This document shows positions 27,338 through 37,057 of a stretch of 37,212 bases of DNA, in pieces. The DNA is from Deltaproteobacteria bacterium (GTDB lineage Bacteria; Desulfobacterota; Syntrophia; Syntrophales; UBA2210), in assembly GCA_016930775.1 (NCBI GenBank), contig JAFGGB010000051.1, positions 1 to 37,212 of the forward strand, in the 5' to 3' direction. The translations under genes and the position numbers were made by a program. The notes beneath the pieces are model-generated. The model saw nothing but the letters and a program-made list of their open reading frames with translations. It had not been told where the DNA came from and did no database searches. Every line of letters begins with the position of its first letter. Within the stretch, counting starts at the first letter, position 1.

Positions 27338-29419
27338 ATGGCAAAATATGAATCTTCGTCGCTGAGAAACGTTGTTTTCATCGGACATGGTGGGACAGGG
27401 AAGACATCCCTTTGTGAGACCCTCCTTTTTGTCAGTGGTAAGACCGAAAAACTCGGCCGTGTGGACGATGGTTCATCAAGTCTCGATTTCGAGCCGGAGG
27501 AACAGAAGCGCAAAATATCTATTAGCTCGACCATTACGTTCTGCCCTTGGGAAAAACATAAAATAAATTTGCTCGATACGCCCGGCGACGCCAATTTTGC
27601 CTTTGATACACGCAACAGCATTCGCGTGGCTGATGCTGCAGTGGTGCTCGTTGATGCCGTTGGCGGCGTTGAATTTCAGACTCAAAAAGTGTGGTCTTTT
27701 TGCGACGACATCTCCTTGCCCCGGATGATTTATGTCAGCAGAATGGACCGTGAACGAGCCGATTTCAAAAAGGCAATCCAAAGCATCAGCGATAAGCTTG
27801 GACAAAAGACAACTGTTATCGCCATGCCTATGGGCAACGAGGCATCATTCATGGGGGTCGCTGATCTCATTTCAATGAAAATGCTTACCTTTGATGAAAG
27901 CAAGAAAAAAACAATGAAGGAGGAAATACCGTCCGAATTTATCAACGATGCGAAAAAGCTTCGGGAAACGCTCATAGAAGACATCGCAGAATGTGATGAA
28001 ACTCTGATGGAGAAGTATCTCGATGCGGGCGAGCTTTCCAATGACGACATCACGGCTGGCCTTCGCAGAGGCATTCTCAGTGGCGATATCATCCCAGTAA
28101 CTTGTGGAGCAGCTGCGAAAAACATAGGGACAGCATTACTGCTGAACCTTATTGTTGATTACCTTCCCTCGCCTCACGATCGCGGCGCCAGCAGGGGGAA
28201 AAATCCTAAAACCGGAGAGCCGGAAGAACGTCTGCCGCTGGAAGACGCGCCATTCTCCGCTATGGTCTTCAAGACAATTGCGGACCCCTATGCAGGAAAG
28301 CTTACCCTATTCAGGGTCTACTCCGGAACATTGAAATCAGATTTCACCTTTTACAATTCAGTAAAGGACTCAAGCGAACGATGCGGCAATATTTTCTTTC
28401 TGGAAGGCAAGACCCAGAGACCTTCCGAGCAACTTGTGCCCGGCGATATTGCAGCAATGGCAAAACTCAAAGAGGTATCGACGGGGGACACGATTTGCGA
28501 CGGTAAAAACCCGATTATTTACGAGAGAGTCACACCCTTGCACGCTCTGATATCTTACGCCGTTCAACCCAAAGCAAAAGGCGATGAAGAAAAGATCGCC
28601 TCCTCGCTTCAGCGTCTCATAGAAGAGGATCCGACTATTACACTCAAACGTGACGAACAGACGAGAGAGTTTATCCTCTCGGGGGTCGGACAGGTGCACG
28701 TCGATGTCACTGTTGAAAAGCTGAGACGTAAATTCAGTGTGGAAGTTGAACTGAAACTGCCTAAGGTTCCCTACAAGGAAACAATTAAGGGAAGAACCAC
28801 TATTCAGGGGAGGTACAAGAAACAGTCAGGTGGACGAGGCCAGTTTGGAGATACCTGGCTCGAAATTGAACCCCTTCCCCGCGGAGGTGGTTTCGTATAC
28901 GAGGACCGGATTGTCGGAGGTGTGGTTCCGAGGCAGTATATACCGGCTGTAGAGAAAGGCATAGTCGAAGCCATGGTTGAGGGTGTGATAGCCGGATACC
29001 CGATGGTCGATATCAAGGTTGGCCTCTATGACGGTTCGTATCACACTGTTGATTCCTCTGAAATGGCTTTCAAAATAGCCGGTTCCCTTGGCTTTAAAAA
29101 GGGAGTCCTCCTGTGCCAGCCTACGCTCTTGGAACCTATAGCGAATATAGCCATCGAAATCCCGGATGAATACATGGGTGACGTAATCGGCGATCTGAAC
29201 AGCCGGCGCGGTCGTGTGCTTGGCATGGATAAAGTTGGTCCGAATCAACTCATCAAGGGTCAGGTGCCTTTGTCTGAAATCCTTTCATATGCCCAAGACC
29301 TCACCTCTATAACGAGCGGCCGGGGAACATTCTCATACGAGATTTCTCATTACGATGAGGTTCCGGCACACCTCCAGGAAAAAATTGCTTTAGCAGCTCA
29401 GAAGGCAAAGGAGGAATAG
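27338..29419 (+). CDS. Elongation factor G-like GTPase (type II EF-G)
   Basis: A 693-residue translation GTPase from ATG 27338, with AGGAG five bases ahead. The domain order is that of EF-G: G domain (1-about 285), domain II, III, IV (GRYKKQSGGRGQFGD) and V. G1 is GHGGTGKT (16-23), typical of type II EF-G rather than the AHIDAGKT of the main factor. G3 is DTPGDANF (80-87). G4 is SRMD (134-137) where the family has NKxD, the odd feature of this protein. Type II EF-Gs act beside or in place of the main EF-G, for example in ribosome recycling. The main rpsL-rpsG-fusA-tuf locus is not here, so this is a second copy. Downstream mogA-type gene follows by 10 bases. Confidence 0.9.
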   Translation: MAKYESSSLRNVVFIGHGGTGKTSLCETLLFVSGKTEKLGRVDDGSSSLDFEPEEQKRKISISSTITFCPWEKHKINLLDTPGDANFAFDTRNSIRVADAAVVLVDAVGGVEFQTQKVWSFCDDISLPRMIYVSRMDRERADFKKAIQSISDKLGQKTTVIAMPMGNEASFMGVADLISMKMLTFDESKKKTMKEEIPSEFINDAKKLRETLIEDIAECDETLMEKYLDAGELSNDDITAGLRRGILSGDIIPVTCGAAAKNIGTALLLNLIVDYLPSPHDRGASRGKNPKTGEPEERLPLEDAPFSAMVFKTIADPYAGKLTLFRVYSGTLKSDFTFYNSVKDSSERCGNIFFLEGKTQRPSEQLVPGDIAAMAKLKEVSTGDTICDGKNPIIYERVTPLHALISYAVQPKAKGDEEKIASSLQRLIEEDPTITLKRDEQTREFILSGVGQVHVDVTVEKLRRKFSVEVELKLPKVPYKETIKGRTTIQGRYKKQSGGRGQFGDTWLEIEPLPRGGGFVYEDRIVGGVVPRQYIPAVEKGIVEAMVEGVIAGYPMVDIKVGLYDGSYHTVDSSEMAFKIAGSLGFKKGVLLCQPTLLEPIANIAIEIPDEYMGDVIGDLNSRRGRVLGMDKVGPNQLIKGQVPLSEILSYAQDLTSITSGRGTFSYEISHYDEVPAHLQEKIALAAQKAKEE

Positions 29420-29429
29420 CAACTCCATT

Positions 29430-29921
29430 GTGATCACTGTCGGTGTTCTTACGATCAGCGATAAAGGCGCCCGTGGCGAGCGTGAAGACGTGAGCGGTCG
29501 GGAAGTAATAAAATTGCTTAAGGAACTTGCCGCAACAATTGCGGTTTATGAGATTGTGCCTGACGAACGCAATGTTATAGCCGAGAAGCTTTCTGCTTAT
29601 GCAGATCTAAGAAAGCTGGATCTTGTTGTCACGACAGGAGGTACCGGCGTCTCGCCACGTGACGTTACCCCCGAGGCGACAAAGGATATAATCGATCGAG
29701 AGTTGCCCGGTTTTTCAGAGGCGATGCGATCGGAAAGCCTGAAAAAAACTCCTCATGCTATGTTATCTCGATCTATCGCAGGCATCCGTAAGCGAACCCT
29801 TATCATTAATCTTCCGGGAAGTCCCCGGGGCGCCCGAGAAAACCTTGCGGTTGTGATGCCGGCCATTAAACACGCCATTGAAAAGATACAGGGGGATCAG
29901 TCAGATTGCGGCGGTGATTGA
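29430..29921 (+). CDS. MogA/MoaB family molybdenum cofactor protein
   Basis: A 163-residue protein with the MPT-binding motif TTGGTGVSPRDVTPEAT and the upstream ISDKGARGEREDVSG. MogA adenylates molybdopterin with ATP before molybdate insertion; MoaB shares the fold, and the two cannot be told apart here. The C-terminal INLPGSPRGARENL is a family signature. It starts at GTG 29430, 10 bases after the EF-G gene, with an AAGGAGG-like stretch inside the end of that gene. It converges with the Mut7-C gene, overlapping by 21 bases. Confidence 0.92.
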   Translation: MITVGVLTISDKGARGEREDVSGREVIKLLKELAATIAVYEIVPDERNVIAEKLSAYADLRKLDLVVTTGGTGVSPRDVTPEATKDIIDRELPGFSEAMRSESLKKTPHAMLSRSIAGIRKRTLIINLPGSPRGARENLAVVMPAIKHAIEKIQGDQSDCGGD

Positions 29922-30382
29922 TGATAAAAAGGCTCTTGCTCGTTCTCTGTGGCTGCCTCCCCAATAGATCCTGCGGCACTTCTCGCAGGCAGTAAATTGT
30001 TGCTGAGTCTGCAAAACATACAACGGCAGCGCATCCTTTCTGAACGATTCTACAGAAACCGCTACGAGAAGATCATTACAGATAAGACATCGCGAAAAAA
30101 ACTTTTTTTCTTGGATAACGATAACCTCCAGCTCCAGCAGTTCCTGGAGTTGTTCGCGAATTCGATCAGCGCCTATTATGATCAATCGGCCTGTAAAGCT
30201 CCGCTTCGCCATGTCCCGTCGACGGGTAGGACGATTCTTCTTTCCCGAACACCTTCCCTGAGAAAAGTTCGATCGATCGGACCGTCATATGAAACAGTGT
30301 CGTAACCTAGAATTCTAAGCCATTTTGTGAGCTTGCCTAGCGTTTGGTCTGTTAAAAACCTTATCTCAGTCTCCTGTTTCAT
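29901..30382 (-). pseudogene. Mut7-C RNase domain gene, split by a frameshift
   Basis: Two adjacent minus-strand frames together make one Mut7-C protein (PIN-like RNase with a C-terminal zinc finger). The first (30382-30182) reads RFLTDQTLGKLTKWLRILGYDTV, the family's N-terminal start, through ERRIVLPVDGT, then runs off family in WRSGALQAD. The second frame (from ATG 30212) starts MAKRSF and continues to CLICNDLL and CEKCRRIYWGGSHRERA, the two zinc pairs and the closing Trp-Gly-Ser-His motif. The join is near 30213-30220, where one missing base would restore a single frame of about 160 codons. It may be a mutation, an assembly error or two separate chains; no classic slippery site is seen. 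The start overlaps the LapA-like gene by 17 bases. Confidence 0.75.
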
Positions 30383-30695
30383 GGGCCGCCGGGTGCTCCT
30401 CATATACCGCCGGTACTGTCCGTGGAAGCATCTGGACTTTCTCTAAGGATCGGATTTGTTTTTCAAGACGGGATACTTTTCTTACAAGTCGGAATCTTTC
30501 TACAATTCCGAGGAGTCCGGCGAAAATTACACCGACGCCAAAAGATATGAATATGATCAAATAGAGGGGCACCGGTGGAATCTTCCCCTCAATGAAACCA
30601 TAGTATTCAAGTTGTATGGGAATGGTATTCTTCAGCGAAAAAGTAATAATGAAGAGTATCACCAAGGTTCCCAGAATAGTGTATATCAGTTTCAT
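30366..30695 (-). CDS. LapA domain (DUF1049) membrane protein
   Basis: A 109-residue protein with two membrane helices (about 3-21 and 44-65) and a C-terminal coiled-coil-like segment (RFRLVRKVSRLEKQIRSLEKVQ). The sequence IIFISFGVGVIFAGLLGI and the first helix followed by FSLKNTIPIQLEYYGF match LapA/DUF1049 proteins, which have been linked to lipopolysaccharide assembly in Enterobacteria. Its ATG has GGAGG six bases ahead and begins one base after the HIT gene stop. It overlaps the Mut7-C start. The link to LPS is known for relatives only and is not shown here. Confidence 0.85.
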   Translation of the reverse strand: MKLIYTILGTLVILFIITFSLKNTIPIQLEYYGFIEGKIPPVPLYLIIFISFGVGVIFAGLLGIVERFRLVRKVSRLEKQIRSLEKVQMLPRTVPAVYEEHPAAHETGD

Positions 30696-30696
30696 T

Positions 30697-31176
30697 TTAA
30701 ACCTCCATCTTCTCGAAATGGGGCCTCATCCTTTTCTGCGCCTCATCAAGCCCCTGGGGAATAATCCTGACACCTCCAATGACGGTGGAAAAATTCGTAT
30801 CACCGGGCCATCGAGGAACTATATGCATGTGCAGATGACAGTCGATGCCGGCACCCGCTGCTTTACCAACGTTCATACCTATGTTGAAGCCTCCCGGTTT
30901 ATAGACCTCTTTAATGACTTCAACTGAACGGACCGTCAATCGGACCATTTCTAACCATTCTTCCAATTGCATATCTTCAGGAGTGCAGATATGACGGTAC
31001 GGCACGATCATGACATGGCCGGAAGTATAGGGAAATTTGTTCAGAATTACGAAACAATACTTTCCATCATAGAGAACGAGATCCTCCTCCCGTCCGGAAT
31101 TAGGGCAGAAGATGCACTGTTCCCCCTTTTTTTCCGTTATATACTTCATTCTGTCAGGTGCGAACAGGTGATCCAT
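30697..31176 (-). CDS. HIT family nucleotide hydrolase/transferase
   Basis: A 159-residue protein with the histidine triad H114-L-H116-M-H118-I-V, plus an N-terminal zinc-binding pair (CIFCPNSGREED) as in the Ap4A phosphorylase-like branch. The usual HIT folding elements precede (FCFVILNKFPYTSGHVMIVPYRH). It likely cleaves or transfers nucleotidyl groups; the substrate is unknown. I prefer the ATG at 31176, with AGAGGC eight bases before it, over upstream codons. It overlaps the phosphoesterase gene by 23 bases and is followed by the LapA-like gene after one base. Confidence 0.92.
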   Translation of the reverse strand: MDHLFAPDRMKYITEKKGEQCIFCPNSGREEDLVLYDGKYCFVILNKFPYTSGHVMIVPYRHICTPEDMQLEEWLEMVRLTVRSVEVIKEVYKPGGFNIGMNVGKAAGAGIDCHLHMHIVPRWPGDTNFSTVIGGVRIIPQGLDEAQKRMRPHFEKMEV

Positions 31177-31672
31177 GCCAACGCCTCTCATCAACTATTC
31201 TGATCTCTCCCTTTATCGTATCGTCAACGTGCAAAAGACCCACGGAGTTAAAGGGTGCATAGCGTCGGTCCGTAGGCGATCCTGGATTGAAACATAGCAC
31301 GTCATCGACAATACCATTGAATGGGCAGTGGGTATGGCCGAATACGAGACAATCAATGCCTGCGCCTAGGAACTCTTCCAACAATTGACGCTCGACGGTC
31401 TGTGGTCCTCCTAACCCATGGATCAATCCGAAACGTTTGCCTGCTACATCAACAACCAACCGGGTCGGAAGCGCTTTTTTCACTTCCTCAGTGTCCATAT
31501 TGCCGCTCACTGCATATACCTTTTTCCCATCGAAAAGATTGAACGCCTCAAGTCCGACGAAGTCTCCTGTGTGAAATATCGCATCGACATCATTGAAATG
31601 AGCCTTTACGATATATTCCAACCAGGGAATCGGCTGGAGAACATGTGTATCTGAGATTACGCCGATCTTCAT
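31154..31672 (-). CDS. Metallophosphoesterase (YfcE/MJ0936 family)
   Basis: A 172-residue calcineurin-like phosphoesterase. The metal-binding motifs in order are ISDTHV (Asp8, His10), HTGDFVG, SGNMD, IHGLGG and GHTH. Length and order fit the YfcE/MJ0936 family of small phosphodiesterases with relaxed in vitro substrates. I start at ATG 31672 because the preceding open frame is uninformative and the family begins with MKIGVISDTH. A TATAAT at 31685-31690 with TTGTTT 16 bases before it could be its promoter, with a very short leader. The gene leads the phosphoesterase to Mut7-C group. Confidence 0.85.
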   Translation of the reverse strand: MKIGVISDTHVLQPIPWLEYIVKAHFNDVDAIFHTGDFVGLEAFNLFDGKKVYAVSGNMDTEEVKKALPTRLVVDVAGKRFGLIHGLGGPQTVERQLLEEFLGAGIDCLVFGHTHCPFNGIVDDVLCFNPGSPTDRRYAPFNSVGLLHVDDTIKGEIRIVDERRWHGSPVRT

Positions 31673-31684
31673 AAGACTTACTGA

Positions 31685-31712
31685 ATTATAACGATATGCC
31701 CTTAAAAAACAA
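31685..31712 (-). promoter_or_regulatory. Possible promoter of the phosphoesterase group
   Basis: On the minus strand a perfect TATAAT (31685-31690) is preceded at 16 bases by TTGTTT. The -10 ends only 12 bases before the ATG at 31672, so the leader would be very short. Confidence 0.35.
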
Positions 31713-31735
31713 GGTTTATTTCGGAACCTTTCGAT

Positions 31736-31764
31736 TTGACTTTTTTGCTGTTCTTGAATAGTGT
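31736..31764 (+). promoter_or_regulatory. Possible promoter upstream of the small gene and ligA
   Basis: TTGACT (31736-31741) and TAGTGT (31759-31764) are 17 bases apart on the plus strand. The -10 is poor. A short palindrome CTCCG-T-CGGAG (31776-31786) follows it, just before the ATG at 31799. Confidence 0.3.
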
Positions 31765-31798
31765 TCTTTAATAAACTCCGTCGGAGCATGCTTTAAAG

Positions 31799-34391
<2,593 letters not shown>

Positions 34392-34402
34392 GACTGATTA
34401 TG

Positions 34403-34420
34403 TTATGCAATGTTGCATAA
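34403..34420. promoter_or_regulatory. 18-base inverted repeat (possible operator) before the thioesterase gene
   Basis: TTATGCAA (34403-34410) and TTGCATAA (34413-34420) form a perfect inverted repeat with a two-base centre. A further half-like TTGCATTG lies at 34428-34435. It overlaps a weak -35 candidate (TTGCAT at 34413) with GATTAT 16 bases on. There is no T-run after it, so it is not a terminator. It is the kind of site bound by a dimeric repressor such as a TetR-type protein; no such regulator gene is in the window. Confidence 0.55.
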
Positions 34421-34481
34421 TGCTGTTTTGCATTGATTATTTGCCTTGAAGACAAGCACCCAGGGAAGGACCGAACGAACC

Positions 34482-34913
34482 GTGAATGACTATCTTAATG
34501 AATACCCTATAATCGTTGAACAGCCGGTGGACTGGGGCGACATGGACGCCAATAGTCATGTGAACGCTACTATATATTTCAGGTACATGGAGAATGCCCG
34601 CATTGTTTTTTATGAAAGAATAGGAAAATATGAATATGAAGCACGAACGGGCGTGAGTTTTGTCGTGGCTTCCACATCCTGTACTCTACGACATCCTTTA
34701 GTGTATCCGGATCGACTGCTGGTGGGAACTAGGGTCGAAAATATCTCGGGGTCCCGAATCTTCATGAAATATCGGATCGTGAGCACAAAGCACGGCCTTG
34801 TAGCGGCTGACGGAGAGGCAATCATAGCAACTCATCATTATGTCGAAAATAAAAACATTCCTTTTCCCGATGAATTGCGGCACAATATTGAAACACTTCA
34901 GGGGAGATTGTGA
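34482..34913 (+). CDS. Acyl-CoA thioesterase, 4HBT hotdog family
   Basis: A 143-residue hotdog-fold thioesterase of the YbgC/FadM kind (DWGDMDANSHVNATIYFRYMENAR; then FVVASTSCTLRHPLVYPDRL). The Asp-rich N-terminal motif is typical of the 4-hydroxybenzoyl-CoA/acyl-CoA thioesterase group. I start at GTG 34482, with GGAAGGA ahead; an open frame extends to TTG at 34446. The substrate is unknown. It is followed by the FMN-binding protein gene after six bases. Confidence 0.85.
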   Translation: MNDYLNEYPIIVEQPVDWGDMDANSHVNATIYFRYMENARIVFYERIGKYEYEARTGVSFVVASTSCTLRHPLVYPDRLLVGTRVENISGSRIFMKYRIVSTKHGLVAADGEAIIATHHYVENKNIPFPDELRHNIETLQGRL

Positions 34914-34919
34914 ACGCCT

Positions 34920-35381
34920 ATGCGTCGTCAGGAAAGAGAAATCAAGGACATTAAGATAATGGAGGATATCATCGAGAAGGCGTATTTTTGCCGTCTGGGC
35001 CTCAGCGACAGCGGACGTCCATATATAGTTCCCTTGTGCTTCGGATACCGCGATGGCGTCTTTTATTTCCATAGCGCTCTCGAGGGTAAAAAAATAGAAA
35101 TAATCAAGAGGAACAACCATGTCTGCATTGAGCTGGACACAGATTCTAAATTGATTCCCGGACCAAAGGCCTGCAGTTTTGCTCTGGCCTACAGAAGTAT
35201 CATGGCGTTCGGGCAGGCATCATTAATTACCGAAGCCGAAGAAAAGCAGCGAGCCCTCGATATAATCATGGAGCACTATACGGACGGCGCCTGGTCCTAT
35301 GACGATTCTGTCGTAGAACGGACTGCCGTCGTTAAAGTAGAAATAGACTCTATGACGGGAAAACAGTCGCGCATCTCCTAG
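34920..35381 (+). CDS. Pyridoxamine 5'-phosphate oxidase-like FMN-binding protein
   Basis: A 153-residue split-barrel protein resembling the NimA/PPOx-like group: FCRLGLSDSGRPYIVPLCFGYRDGVFYFHSALEGKKIEII, NNHVCIELD, and SIMAFGQASLITEAEEKQRAL. Such proteins bind FMN or F420 and often reduce nitro or quinone compounds, or have haem-linked roles; the exact activity is unknown. It lies between the thioesterase and the unknown membrane protein and is probably co-transcribed. Confidence 0.85.
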   Translation: MRRQEREIKDIKIMEDIIEKAYFCRLGLSDSGRPYIVPLCFGYRDGVFYFHSALEGKKIEIIKRNNHVCIELDTDSKLIPGPKACSFALAYRSIMAFGQASLITEAEEKQRALDIIMEHYTDGAWSYDDSVVERTAVVKVEIDSMTGKQSRIS

Positions 35382-35403
35382 TATGCGCTCGGGAGATACA
35401 TCC

Positions 35404-36459
35404 ATGAAAGGAAGACGCACTACAGCACGATTAACGGTCATCTTTCTCTTGATAGCAGCCTGCCTTCTGGCTTCTACGGGATACATGGACCGGTATATCG
35501 GTCTGGCGGGTAAAGGCGCCCTTGCCCGCCACAACGATCAATTTTTATCAAAGACATTTGAAAGAGCGCTCCACGGTTTTCTCATCCTGTCGGGGATCAA
35601 GATGGTCGTTGCGGTTATCGAGGGGAGCGAGGTTGGCGTTGGATTCAGCCTCCAGGTGGGCGATGTGTCTCAACCCGCCTATGATTATGTTGACATCGCC
35701 TGGCGCACCGTTCTCACTGGTTCGGTGGTTCTCCTGATGACAGGCTATTTCATTGATACGGCTTCTCTTATAGGACCTTGGTTTCTCACGGGGACCTTTG
35801 CATTACTCCTGCTATTTCTGCTCATTGCCTGGTACATCTCATTTCTACAGCGCATTGCCTATATTGTAAGAGGGCTTCTCGCCGTTACCCTAATCATTAC
35901 GACGGCCTTGTACTTGATTTTCCCGATCTCGGTCGCCGGCGGCGCCTATCTCTCTGAAAAGATTACCCAGCGCTCGGTGGATGAAGCTCAGAATGAACTG
36001 GATCAGGTACGGGTCCATCTCCTGGGGAACAGCGGCGTTAAAAACTATGATATCCTTCCGTTTGAATCTTTTCAGGAAAAGCTTTCGCCAGCCGGGCCGT
36101 CGATAACCAAGAGGATTCCACCGCGTCCCGGCGAGAAGCAAGAGGGCCAACAATCCACCGGAGAAGAGGGTGTATTTAACAAGGCAAAATCATTCAAGGA
36201 ACGAATTGATTATATTGTGCGCTATATAACCGATCAATCGCGGGAACTGACGATCTGGGTAATAAGACTGATCGCCGGATACATTTTCGACTGTATCGTT
36301 TTCCCCTACTCCATATTCATAATTATGCTCTTCTTCGTAAGATCGGCCATTCGCTATCTCCTTGGCTACCGCGAACGCCTGACGTTCCGTGAGGAATTAG
36401 AGCGTCTTGCCCGAAAGTATCTCCAGATAAAGGAACCTCTTGCGACATCCGACCGATAA
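35404..36459 (+). CDS. Multi-pass membrane protein, unknown
   Basis: A 351-residue protein. Hydrophobic stretches are at about 9-27, 57-80 (weaker), 102-120, 125-150, 155-182 and 292-320 when numbered from ATG 35404, which is chosen because GGGAG stands nine bases ahead. A hydrophilic region of about 100 residues separates the last membrane segment from the others (QNELDQVRVHL to IDYIVRYITDQSREL), with a proline/glutamate-rich part. I do not recognise the family. The location suggests a link with the FMN protein and the DUF5706 gene, which starts 27 bases later. Confidence 0.7.
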   Translation: MKGRRTTARLTVIFLLIAACLLASTGYMDRYIGLAGKGALARHNDQFLSKTFERALHGFLILSGIKMVVAVIEGSEVGVGFSLQVGDVSQPAYDYVDIAWRTVLTGSVVLLMTGYFIDTASLIGPWFLTGTFALLLLFLLIAWYISFLQRIAYIVRGLLAVTLIITTALYLIFPISVAGGAYLSEKITQRSVDEAQNELDQVRVHLLGNSGVKNYDILPFESFQEKLSPAGPSITKRIPPRPGEKQEGQQSTGEEGVFNKAKSFKERIDYIVRYITDQSRELTIWVIRLIAGYIFDCIVFPYSIFIIMLFFVRSAIRYLLGYRERLTFREELERLARKYLQIKEPLATSDR

Positions 36460-36486
36460 ATTCTCCTCTTTGAAAGGCAATCACGA

Positions 36487-37023
36487 ATGAAAATCAATCA
36501 GCCAAGCGTTCATATCGACCATATGATGGTCGCTACAAGGATGCACCACATCCAGCTGAGTTCCATGGCGGACCTCAAGGCAAATATACTTTTGACCGTC
36601 TCTTCCGTAACGCTGACTCTCTCCATGCCTTATATAGTAAGGCCCGTTCTTCGCTGGCCCGCCATTACACTGATCTTTTTCTGCTTTTTAACTGTGATTC
36701 TTGCTATTTACGCCGTCATGCCCAAGACGCCCCTTACGATCAAGAGATCCGGCCCTTGCGACACGTCGCATCCCTTTTTCAACCTTCTCTATTTCGGCAA
36801 TTTCGTCTATCTCAGTCATGAGGAATTTGAAAAGGCCATGGAAGATGTGATGAACGATACGGACAAAGCTTATGCAACCATGATCAAAGAAATATACACG
36901 CTCGGCTGTTTCCTCGCCATGAAGAAGTACCGTTACCTGAGACTTGCCTACCTGTCTTTTATTGCGGGATTCGTCTCCAGCGGAATCGTTCTAGCCTGGA
37001 CCCTTTTTTTTCCAAAAGTATGA
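36487..37023 (+). CDS. DUF5706/Pycsar-effector-like membrane protein
   Basis: A 178-residue protein. Near the N terminus it reads LSSMADLKANILLTVSSVTLTLS, the strongly conserved MADxKAxxLLT stretch of the DUF5706 (Pycsar effector, PycTM-like) domain. Two membrane helices (about 33-52 and 55-78) and a C-terminal membrane helix (about 152-174) surround a soluble middle part. In Pycsar antiphage systems a nucleotide cyclase makes cCMP or cUMP, which activates such an effector to damage the membrane. No cyclase gene is in the window, so this may be an orphan or a non-defence relative. The next gene, a cupin, begins 35 bases later. Confidence 0.7.
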   Translation: MKINQPSVHIDHMMVATRMHHIQLSSMADLKANILLTVSSVTLTLSMPYIVRPVLRWPAITLIFFCFLTVILAIYAVMPKTPLTIKRSGPCDTSHPFFNLLYFGNFVYLSHEEFEKAMEDVMNDTDKAYATMIKEIYTLGCFLAMKKYRYLRLAYLSFIAGFVSSGIVLAWTLFFPKV

Positions 37024-37057
37024 ATAAACTGTCATTTTTTGAAAGACTAATAAGACA

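Noticed and set aside
30182-30220. Programmed -1 frameshift in the Mut7-C gene
   Set aside because: No classic slippery heptamer at the join (GAC GGG ACA TGG), and Mut7-C proteins are not known to use one; mutation or assembly error is simpler.
34403-34420. Inverted repeat read as a transcription terminator
   Set aside because: AT-rich, with no T-run after it on either strand and only a two-base centre; an operator is more likely.
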